Positions 6,629 through 13,591 of a stretch of DNA of 17,710 nt are shown in pieces. The position numbers and the translations under genes are program-made. The notes below the pieces were generated by a model. That model was given only the letters and a program-made list of their open reading frames with translations. It was not told where the DNA came from and did no database searches. Source of the DNA: Caldifarciminota bacterium UBA2202 (GTDB taxonomy: Bacteria > Hydrothermota > 32-111); assembly GCA_002327905.1 (NCBI GenBank), contig DCUY01000022.1, forward strand, positions 1-17,710. Direction: 5' to 3'. Numbering within the stretch: the first letter of the stretch is position 1; each line of letters starts with the position of its first letter.

Positions 6629-9190
6629 AACCTGATATAATATTTTAGCTTCAGTCTCTTCGAAGAATATTTTCCCGTTAGAATCAATCGTGAGTTCCTT
6701 AGGCTTCTTATTGAAGATAAGGGACTCGTTTTTATTTTTATTCATTGGAAGATAAAGTGCATAAAATTTGAATTTGATATTTTCGATGTTGAGTGTATTG
6801 CTTCCGACTATCAAATCCTTGAAGATTTCTCCGTCATATTGCGAACCTTTCGCGAATATATCCGTTGTTATATCAAAATAATCCGCATTTAAGATAAGAT
6901 TGAACAGGGTAGTATGGTCAACAACAATGACTGAGGAGGTAAAATCATTTCCTCCTGAAAACATTTTGGCTTCATTCACATTGCTTCCATAGAGGTCAAG
7001 GTCTCCGAATGCGTTTATTGACAGGTTTATGTCTCTGTTGACAATTCCGCTTGCCACTCCTATTCCTATTCTGAACAGAGATTTGAATTCAGGAGGGAGG
7101 AGGGCATATTCAATTCCTTCATGAATAACCTTCTTTTCATGTATATCAAAAAACCATTCTCTGTAATTCATATAATTGTCTTTTATGAAACTTTCGGCCG
7201 CTTCAGCCATTTTAAGAGAACATTTCAAGGATTCCATTGAAGCAGTATTTGTCTCCTTAAGAATAATGTCCGAGCCGGAGGCTATGGAATGTCTGATATG
7301 AATATTTTTGGACGAGATTGATTCCTTAAAAAGGTTTCTGTACATCTCTTTATTGTTGGCGGCAAAGAGAGTGATTCCTCCGTCTCCGGTCTCTTTAATG
7401 GGTATTCCGCTGTTATTTTTAATGACATTGCTTATGGAGTTCTGGAATTTTTTCATTATGAATTTTTGCTTTTCCGCATTATTCAGTTTTGCGCTCATGA
7501 ATGAAGAACCCCTTATATCATAAACCAAAGTGGATACGACTTTTGAATAATTATTTGAAATAACGGAATTCAGTTCTGCTGATGAGAGATTGTCAAGGGT
7601 ATCTGCATGAGGATAAATATCTCCTGTTGAATTGCAGTAAAAGAAGCGCCTCTTTGGAATAAGATTGAATGATGCGTATAAAGATTCTTTCTTTTTTTTG
7701 ACAGGATCTTTATACTGACTGAAGTTGTAAAGGCGCACTGAATCCAACAGCAGATAAATCATTAAATCGTTTGAAATGGAATCCATTATTTCGGTGAATT
7801 TATCCTTGATAAACTGATAATTGAATTTCTTTTGAAATCCGCTTCCCATGAAAAGATTCTGCATAGATGCAATATCCGCCTCAATATCTTTTCCATGCGT
7901 CTCCGCATATTCCTTCTTCAATGATTCAAAAGTGATCTTCGCAACTTTAAGTATCTGCGGTTTGTATTTTTCGAAGAAGATTCCGAAGTCATTTGAATAT
8001 TCATTGAAAATGAGAATGGAAAGAAATATTTCACTTGGTTCAATTGATCTCTGCTGTTTCAGTATTTCCAAATACTGGTTGTATGTGATGTTTCTCGCCT
8101 GCTCATTTTTTACCATTTTTTTCTGGAATAGAGAGTATCTCTCCATTAGTTTTCCTGCCATAATGACATTTGCCATCAGATTTCTGTTAAAATCAATTAT
8201 GAAACTGTTGAGTTTGTTTATTACTCCGATATCCATGGGAAACTTTATTGTTTCATTAATCTCTGTTGAAACATCGCTGTTGAATTGAGACAAACTTTCA
8301 AGCATATCTGATTTCAGCTGTGTAATCTGTTTTTCAAGGTCATCCTTCTCCTTAAACAGATAATCCTTTGTCTGTTTTGATTTTTTAGAGATTGCTTTTA
8401 AAATTATATCCTTTATCTCATCTCTTAGAAAAGGAAGATAATTTGTGTGAACAGGTTTTAAAATATCATCAACCGACCATATAGTGCGGTTCTCAAAATA
8501 ATCAAGTATATCAAGCTCTTTTTCCAAAGAGCCTGCAGTATTGAAAATAAGGACCAAATCGACAAAATACTTGTAAGGGAATGCGAAGTGTCTGATTTTT
8601 CCCTTTAATGTATCCCAAGAATCAGTGAATTCTGATGACGGCAGTATTAGAGAATTATCAAGAATTTTTGAATGAAAATCCCTGTTGAACATATTGTAAG
8701 AATAGATTTCATTTCTTATCTCTATGAGAATATCCCTAAGTTTTGAAAGTGAGTCCGAGAACACATCCGTTTTGTTTGAAAGGTGCTCCTTATTTTCATT
8801 ATAGACTATAATGAATACTTTTATCACTGACAGTTCAAAAAGAAGAGTCAATTTGCTGTTTTTCTCGGCAAAGTTTTTATAGAGCTGTTTTATCTGGCTC
8901 TTCAATTCGGATATGTCTATTGATTGGGAGAGCAAAAGCTTGAATAACGAGCGAAGCATCTCGAATTTTGTTTCGCTGAAAAACAGATATATTTGACCTG
9001 TATCTTGAAAATTTACAAATGGTTCAAGACAATCGACATTCACACCTTTTCTTTTTGCGAGGAGGAGTATTCTCTGTATATTTTGTGTGAACTCATCCTT
9101 TTTACCAAATTCATCCTGAAGCGTGGAGACATATTTGGAGCGGAATTCCACCAAACCAAGAAGCTGTTCGTAAGTTATCTCCGAAGGCAT
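6620..9190 (-). CDS. Large cytosolic protein with C-terminal class III nucleotidyl cyclase domain
   Basis: This 856-residue protein has no signal peptide or membrane segment. Residues 1-540 are mostly helical, with a likely coiled coil near 278-315, and match nothing I recognise. Residues about 550-775 fit a class III cyclase catalytic domain. VYDIRGSS (556-563, Asp558) and KETGDGG (599-605, Asp603) supply the two metal aspartates, and Lys599 lines up with the adenine-selecting lysine. DLYGSNVN (732-739) aligns with mammalian D-I-W-G-N-T-V-N and gives the second adenine-selecting residue (Asp732) and the ribose-positioning Asn739. The transition-state arginine four residues later is Met743 here. 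An insertion of roughly 95 residues (611-705) separates the two halves. An active ATP cyclase, a different product, or a catalytically dead sensor are all possible. It is the last operon gene; its ATG directly follows the pyrC TAA, with AAGGAAA upstream. Confidence 0.72.
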   Translation of the reverse strand: MPSEITYEQLLGLVEFRSKYVSTLQDEFGKKDEFTQNIQRILLLAKRKGVNVDCLEPFVNFQDTGQIYLFFSETKFEMLRSLFKLLLSQSIDISELKSQIKQLYKNFAEKNSKLTLLFELSVIKVFIIVYNENKEHLSNKTDVFSDSLSKLRDILIEIRNEIYSYNMFNRDFHSKILDNSLILPSSEFTDSWDTLKGKIRHFAFPYKYFVDLVLIFNTAGSLEKELDILDYFENRTIWSVDDILKPVHTNYLPFLRDEIKDIILKAISKKSKQTKDYLFKEKDDLEKQITQLKSDMLESLSQFNSDVSTEINETIKFPMDIGVINKLNSFIIDFNRNLMANVIMAGKLMERYSLFQKKMVKNEQARNITYNQYLEILKQQRSIEPSEIFLSILIFNEYSNDFGIFFEKYKPQILKVAKITFESLKKEYAETHGKDIEADIASMQNLFMGSGFQKKFNYQFIKDKFTEIMDSISNDLMIYLLLDSVRLYNFSQYKDPVKKKKESLYASFNLIPKRRFFYCNSTGDIYPHADTLDNLSSAELNSVISNNYSKVVSTLVYDIRGSSFMSAKLNNAEKQKFIMKKFQNSISNVIKNNSGIPIKETGDGGITLFAANNKEMYRNLFKESISSKNIHIRHSIASGSDIILKETNTASMESLKCSLKMAEAAESFIKDNYMNYREWFFDIHEKKVIHEGIEYALLPPEFKSLFRIGIGVASGIVNRDINLSINAFGDLDLYGSNVNEAKMFSGGNDFTSSVIVVDHTTLFNLILNADYFDITTDIFAKGSQYDGEIFKDLIVGSNTLNIENIKFKFYALYLPMNKNKNESLIFNKKPKELTIDSNGKIFFEETEAKILYQVEQ

Positions 9191-10465
9191 TTAACTTTCC
9201 TTCTTGAATACTGATTTTCCTTTAAATATTGTCATTTCCACGGAACCGAATAGTTTTTTCCCAAAAAACGGGGTGTTGACGGAGCGGGATTTTAAAAATT
9301 TCCTGTCAACAACAATCTCTTTATCAGGGTTGAATACTGCTAAGTTGGCGGTATTCCCGATTTTAATTATTCTTTCATCTATATTGAATAATTTGGCAGG
9401 ATTGTAAGCCAATAACTTAACTATAGTCTTCAAATCGACTTTATTAGTCTTTACTAAATTAGTATAGAGAGACGGCAGGGCAGTCTCAAATCCTGTGATT
9501 CCAAAAGGAGCATAGATGAATTCAACTTCTTTTTCATATATCTGATGAGGAGCATGGTCGGTAGCTATGGCATCAATAATACCGGAATTGATTCCATTGA
9601 TAAGAGCATTGACATCTGCTCTGCTTTTCAAACTCGGCTTCATTTTATAATTGGTATCATATGTTGAATGAATTGATTCGTCGAACAACAGATGATGGGG
9701 AGTAACCTCGCATGTAGCTTTGACCTTCTTCTTCTTAAAATCATGGATAATATTTAATGAGTCTGATGTTGAAATATGCGCTATATGAATTGATGTATTC
9801 AAGTATGAAGCAATTCTCAAATTTCTGTATATTGCAATATCTTCTTCAATTCTCGGGATTCCCGGCAGTCCGGCTTTTATTGACACATCGCTTTCATTTA
9901 TCTGACCGCCTTCGGAGAGTTGTCTCTCTTCACAATGGACTGACACGAGGCAATTGAATCTTGAAGCATATCTGAGAGCATTCATGAAGACCCTCGGGTT
10001 TGTTGTGCCTTTGCCGTCATCTGAAAATCCTTTTGCGCCTGCTCTTATCATATCATACATTTCGGTTATTTCGACTGATTCCATTTTTTTTGTGAGAGCA
10101 CCCAAAGGAAGAAGCTCGATATTTTTAAATTCAGATTCTCTTTTTTTAATAAATAATATGGACTGAGGATTATCAATCGGCGGATTCGTATTCGGCATTA
10201 CCGCTATGGAAGTAAACCCCCCTGAGAGCGCGGCAGAGCTTCCGGAGAACACATCCTCTTTGAATTCTTCTCCCGGTTCTCTCAGATGAGAGTGCATGTC
10301 GACAAGTCCGGGAATCACATACATTCCCTTGACATCAATTCCTTTGGAGTTTGATGAATGATTCTTTATTTCAGTTATTATACCATTCTTTATTACAATG
10401 TCCTTATTCTTTTCAATTTTGTCAAAGTTTACGATTGTACAATTTTTCAATGTGATGTTATTCAT
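9191..10465 (-). CDS. pyrC: Dihydroorotase, class I
   Basis: Dihydroorotase cyclises N-carbamoyl-L-aspartate to dihydroorotate, step three of UMP synthesis, in the cytosol. Its 424 residues are typical of the class I amidohydrolase form. Metal-binding DMHSHLREPG (56-65, His58 and His60) is followed by FSDDG (147-151, aspartate ligand), VHCEE (His177), HIAHIS (His230) and ATDHAPH (Asp303). PNTNPP (91-96) and TPHHLL are further family motifs. The ATG overlaps the pyrB stop by 8 nt, with GGAGG 5 bases before the start. Class I enzymes can form a complex with aspartate carbamoyltransferase, as in Aquifex, so coupled production with PyrB makes sense. All expected catalytic residues are present. 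Confidence 0.95.
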   Translation of the reverse strand: MNNITLKNCTIVNFDKIEKNKDIVIKNGIITEIKNHSSNSKGIDVKGMYVIPGLVDMHSHLREPGEEFKEDVFSGSSAALSGGFTSIAVMPNTNPPIDNPQSILFIKKRESEFKNIELLPLGALTKKMESVEITEMYDMIRAGAKGFSDDGKGTTNPRVFMNALRYASRFNCLVSVHCEERQLSEGGQINESDVSIKAGLPGIPRIEEDIAIYRNLRIASYLNTSIHIAHISTSDSLNIIHDFKKKKVKATCEVTPHHLLFDESIHSTYDTNYKMKPSLKSRADVNALINGINSGIIDAIATDHAPHQIYEKEVEFIYAPFGITGFETALPSLYTNLVKTNKVDLKTIVKLLAYNPAKLFNIDERIIKIGNTANLAVFNPDKEIVVDRKFLKSRSVNTPFFGKKLFGSVEMTIFKGKSVFKKES

Positions 10466-11384
10466 TCTTTCCTCCGTTGAGCAGGTATAGTATCGCCATT
10501 CTCACTGCAACTCCATTGGTCACCTGTTCAAGTATGACCGATTTCCCGCTATCAGCTACAGTTCCGTCAAGTTCAACCCCTCTGTTTATCGGTCCGGGAT
10601 GCATAATTATGCTCCTGTCTTTTACCGTCTGATATCTCTCGTATGTCATGGAGAAATCCTTTATATACTCTCTTAAAGAAGGGAACAGTCCCTTCTCCTG
10701 TCGTTCCAACTGCATTCTGAGTATATAAATCACATCTTTATCCTTTATTGCCTTGTCTATGTCATATTCGACTTCAACATTAAAATCATTCAAATAGAGG
10801 GGGAGAAGAGTGGGAGGTGCGCAGAGAGTGACTTTTGTTTTGTATTTCATGAATCCCCACATCAATGAACGAGCTACTCTTGAATGAAGTATGTCTCCGA
10901 GAATCAAAACTTTAAGATTTTTAAAATCTTTGTAATGCTCTCTTATCGTCATAAAATCAAGAAGTGCCTGCGTGGGATGTTCGTGGGTGCCGTCTCCCGC
11001 GTTGATAACATTTGAATTAAGTCTCTCTGCAAGAAATTTCGCGGCTCCCGCCGAACTATGCCTGATAACAACCATATCCGTCTTCATTGATTCAATATTT
11101 TTCGCAGTATCAAGAAGAGTCTCTCCTTTTTTAACGGAAGAGGATGATGTTGAGACATTGACTGAATCCGCAGACAAGTGCTTTTCCGCAAGAGAGAACG
11201 ATATCAAAGTTCTTGTGCTTGGCTCAAAAAAAAGATTAACTACTGTTTTTCCTCTGAGAGCCGGCACTTTCTTTATTGGTCTTAAAAGCACCTCCTTAAA
11301 GGAAAAAGAATTTTCCAAAATGTGTTCTATTTCTTCTTTGGAAAGCTCCTCAATAGATAACAAGTGTCTTCTGCTCCAGTTCAA
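10458..11384 (-). CDS. pyrB: Aspartate carbamoyltransferase, catalytic chain
   Basis: This enzyme condenses carbamoyl phosphate with aspartate, the committed step of pyrimidine synthesis. Its 308 residues match the catalytic chain. The carbamoyl-phosphate loop FFEPSTRT is at 52-59, the 80s loop SSSVKKGET at 81-89, and VIRH at 106-109. HEHPTQALLD (134-143), HSRVARS (167-173), LRMQLERQ (222-229) and HPGPINRG (262-269) complete the active site. Leu60 follows STRT where Arg or Lys is usual. The start is a rare TTG that overlaps the pyrR TGA by 4 nt. AAGGAGG sits 4 bases before it, and the N-terminus W-S-R-R-H-L-L-S fits the family. No pyrI regulatory chain is present, so feedback control by that route is not encoded here. 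Confidence 0.95.
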   Translation of the reverse strand: MNWSRRHLLSIEELSKEEIEHILENSFSFKEVLLRPIKKVPALRGKTVVNLFFEPSTRTLISFSLAEKHLSADSVNVSTSSSSVKKGETLLDTAKNIESMKTDMVVIRHSSAGAAKFLAERLNSNVINAGDGTHEHPTQALLDFMTIREHYKDFKNLKVLILGDILHSRVARSLMWGFMKYKTKVTLCAPPTLLPLYLNDFNVEVEYDIDKAIKDKDVIYILRMQLERQEKGLFPSLREYIKDFSMTYERYQTVKDRSIIMHPGPINRGVELDGTVADSGKSVILEQVTNGVAVRMAILYLLNGGKNE

Positions 11385-11923
11385 TTCTCCTCCTTCAAAA
11401 GAGTGATTTCATCAGTTCCGTCAACCTCTTTAAGGCATACGGTTACGATTTTATTTTTTGGTATATTTAAATCCGATCCTGAAAAATCAGGCACTATTGG
11501 AAGCTCTCTGGATTTTCTGTCTATAAGGACATACAGATAAATTTTTTTCGGCCTGCCGAAATCCATAATTTCATTAAGAGCGCTTCTGATTGTCCGTCCT
11601 GTGAAAAAAACATCATCAAAGAGATATACTATTTTATCATTAAGGTCAAATTGAATTTCTGTGGAAGAGACCTGAGGGTGATAATCTATAATGGAGAGGT
11701 CATCTCTATACAAATTGATGTCGATTTTGCCTATAGGGATTTTAAGTCTTTCCGTCTTTTCAATAATATCTGCGACTCTCTTTGCTATGACATCTCCTCT
11801 CTTTATTATACCGATGAAAGCCGTATCTTTAAGAGACGCCTTTGATTTCAAGACTTCATTAGCCATTGCATTTATTATGTTTTGAACTTCATTCTCTCCC
11901 ATCAGTTTGAAAGTTTTTGTCAT
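11381..11923 (-). CDS. pyrR: PyrR: pyrimidine operon regulator / uracil phosphoribosyltransferase
   Basis: PyrR is a 180-residue type I phosphoribosyltransferase fold. In Bacillus it binds pyr leader RNA in response to UMP and also converts uracil plus PRPP to UMP. The PRPP loop VYLFDDVFFTGRT is at 99-111. GIIKRGDVIAKR (38-49), IDINLYRDDLS (68-78) and LIDRKSRELP (133-142) are characteristic PyrR segments. It starts within the stop of the upstream hypothetical gene (ATGA overlap) after a weak AGGA ribosome site, so translation depends on coupling. It lies inside an operon between coding genes with no leader, so there is no room for a classical PyrR attenuator directly before pyrB. Any RNA target would have to lie elsewhere or within coding sequence. 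Confidence 0.93.
   Translation of the reverse strand: MTKTFKLMGENEVQNIINAMANEVLKSKASLKDTAFIGIIKRGDVIAKRVADIIEKTERLKIPIGKIDINLYRDDLSIIDYHPQVSSTEIQFDLNDKIVYLFDDVFFTGRTIRSALNEIMDFGRPKKIYLYVLIDRKSRELPIVPDFSGSDLNIPKNKIVTVCLKEVDGTDEITLLKEEN
11389..11395 (-). promoter_or_regulatory. Ribosome-binding site supporting the pyrB TTG start
   Basis: AAGGAGG lies 4 bases upstream of the TTG codon at 11384-11382, inside the last codons of pyrR. It decides in favour of the TTG start, because no in-frame ATG lies nearby and the protein aligns with the family from this point. Confidence 0.75.
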
Positions 11924-12492
11924 TTATCCTGCTTTTTAAAGTTTTCCAAAATGAATTTTACCGCATCATCCTTTTTATTCTGCCTTAAAAGCTCCGCAAC
12001 TTTTCCAATGAGAAGGTCAGTATTGCTCTCATTCTTCTTTTCATCATCAAATGAGAGATTATTAACCGAACTGCTCACATTTGAAAGGAAATTTCCCTTA
12101 GTATGCGGAGATGCAAAAATATCTGCATTTTCGATAGATTGCGCAGGGATTTTATCTTCAGGCTCCAATCCCCTCGGCTGAGCTTCAAGCTCAAAGTCAT
12201 TCGGCCCGGATTTGACAGGTTCATTAAAAACAGGCTGAGGTCTCGGCGCCTCTGTTATTATCGCCGGATCAGGTTCTGTCTTGACCTCTTTTTCAACATA
12301 TCTCTCTTTGCTGGTTGGATATTTCCCGAGATTTTCAATACCGTCCATTGAATTTGGAGCATCTTCCTTCAAAGCGGCAACAGGTATTACGGGTTTTACC
12401 TCATTCTGCTTTGATTGAAAAATCTTGTCAAAAGGATTCTCTTCCTGACTGTTCTTCTTGTTGCCAATTTTTTTCAGGAAATCTTCAGGCAT
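11920..12492 (-). CDS. Hypothetical, mostly disordered protein
   Basis: I do not recognise this 190-residue protein. Residues 1-155 are rich in Pro, Glu, Lys, Asn and Ser with little hydrophobic content, so they are likely disordered. Residues about 158-188 form an amphipathic helical pair (LLIGKVAELLRQ, then DDAVKFILENF) that resembles a single TPR motif. There is no signal peptide or membrane helix. The ATG lies 8 nt inside the end of the upstream TPR gene, with AAGGAG 6 bases before it, and its TGA overlaps the pyrR start as ATGA. Its position between two TPR proteins and pyrR, and the TPR-like C-terminus, suggest an adaptor or tether for the TPR proteins. That is inference from context only. 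Confidence 0.8.
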   Translation of the reverse strand: MPEDFLKKIGNKKNSQEENPFDKIFQSKQNEVKPVIPVAALKEDAPNSMDGIENLGKYPTSKERYVEKEVKTEPDPAIITEAPRPQPVFNEPVKSGPNDFELEAQPRGLEPEDKIPAQSIENADIFASPHTKGNFLSNVSSSVNNLSFDDEKKNESNTDLLIGKVAELLRQNKKDDAVKFILENFKKQDK

Positions 12493-13579
12493 TTATTTCT
12501 CCTTGTTTGTAGATTTTCAATTTTTCTCTGGCATCTTCAAGGAACGGATTGAGTTCCAATGCTTTTTCCCAGCTCTTTACAGCTTCGTCTATTTTTTTCA
12601 AAGAGAGCAAGGCGTTTCCGAGATTGAAGTATGCATCGGAAAAATCCGAATAGACATCTATGGCTTTTCTGAATTTTTCAGTGGCAAGCTCATAGTTATT
12701 ATTCTCAAGATACATCATTCCTAAATTATTGTAAGCCTCTGAAAAATCAGGGAAGAGTTCAATTGCCTTTTTGAGGGTCTCCTCTGTCTTTTGATAGTCC
12801 TTCAGCTTCATATAAGTCTGCCCCAAATTGTTCATAATTTCAGGAGAAGATTCATCAAGAGCATACGCTTTTAAAAAGTAATTCAGAGCAGATGTAAATA
12901 TTCCTCTGTAGAAGAGAATCAAGCCTCTCTCATTGTATATTTTCGCCTGCATTATTTTAAACTCAGATTCTCTCTTTTCATTTATGTTTTTTTCAAAGGA
13001 AGCAATTTCAGTCATTCTTAAAACAGTCTCATTGATATTTGCAAGGAAGGTATCCATTCTCTCTATGATTTTGGAATTATTCTCATTGATTGTTGCGCCT
13101 ATTGAGCTGACAACCTTTGATTGCTCTTCCATTTTAACATTAATTTCACCCGGTATTTTTTCAATTACAGATGAAAGCTTGTCAAGTCTCTCCATCAGAG
13201 TGGAATTTGCGTCTGTTATATGGGATTGAGCGGTTTTGATATGATCATTGGTCTCAGGCAGTATTGATATGGTCTCATTAATTGCATCAAGCCGAATTAC
13301 AAGTTCTTTGATGTTCTGAGAAATATCTTCATTTGAATTCTTTATTGAATCATTAAGCTCTTTGGATGCGGAATTGAGTATCGAAGAGACAGTCTGATTA
13401 AAAGCGGATATGTCATTCGAAATTCTCTCCGTCTGCGCTGAAATGTCAGCAGAGACTTCATTCGCCTTTTCAGGATCAACACCGCCTGCTGAGTCTTTAG
13501 CTCCGGAGCTCTCTGTATTTTGCTCTGATGAAGCCTGAGTCTCCTCTTTCTGTTCTTCGTTTTTTATTTCTTCGTTCAT
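12485..13579 (-). CDS. Coiled-coil and TPR protein
   Basis: This is a 364-residue soluble protein. Residues 1-45 are acidic and low in complexity. About 45-205 form a long helical region with heptad-like spacing, resembling receptor-type coiled coils, with repeated IxExxxxLxxIxET-like phrases. Residues 213-348 hold four TPR motifs of exactly 34 residues each, marked by NERG (216-219), NNLG (250-253), NNLG (284-287) and FNLG (318-321). An upstream GTG at 13585 is in frame, but it lies inside the Shine-Dalgarno sequence, so I place the start at the ATG at 13579. The TPRs suggest a protein-binding scaffold and the coiled coil suggests an oligomer. The partners are unknown; the large repeat protein upstream and the disordered protein downstream are candidates. 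Confidence 0.85.
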   Translation of the reverse strand: MNEEIKNEEQKEETQASSEQNTESSGAKDSAGGVDPEKANEVSADISAQTERISNDISAFNQTVSSILNSASKELNDSIKNSNEDISQNIKELVIRLDAINETISILPETNDHIKTAQSHITDANSTLMERLDKLSSVIEKIPGEINVKMEEQSKVVSSIGATINENNSKIIERMDTFLANINETVLRMTEIASFEKNINEKRESEFKIMQAKIYNERGLILFYRGIFTSALNYFLKAYALDESSPEIMNNLGQTYMKLKDYQKTEETLKKAIELFPDFSEAYNNLGMMYLENNNYELATEKFRKAIDVYSDFSDAYFNLGNALLSLKKIDEAVKSWEKALELNPFLEDAREKLKIYKQGEINA

Positions 13580-13584
13580 ATTCA

Positions 13585-13590
13585 CTCCTT
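13585..13590 (-). promoter_or_regulatory. Ribosome-binding site that fixes the coiled-coil/TPR gene start
   Basis: AAGGAG, which begins one base after the stop codon of the upstream gene, is 5 bases from the ATG at 13579-13577. The alternative GTG at 13585-13583 would begin with the last G of this site and could not use it. Confidence 0.75.
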
Positions 13591-13591
13591 T

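Noticed and set aside
6620..9190. Pyrimidine cyclase of a Pycsar-type defence system
   Set aside because: Linkage to pyr genes is suggestive, but the adenine-type Lys and Asp are retained, the protein is far larger than PycC, and no effector gene lies beside it.
13583..13585. GTG as start of the coiled-coil/TPR gene
   Set aside because: The codon overlaps the AAGGAG ribosome site. The ATG 6 bases downstream has correct spacing.
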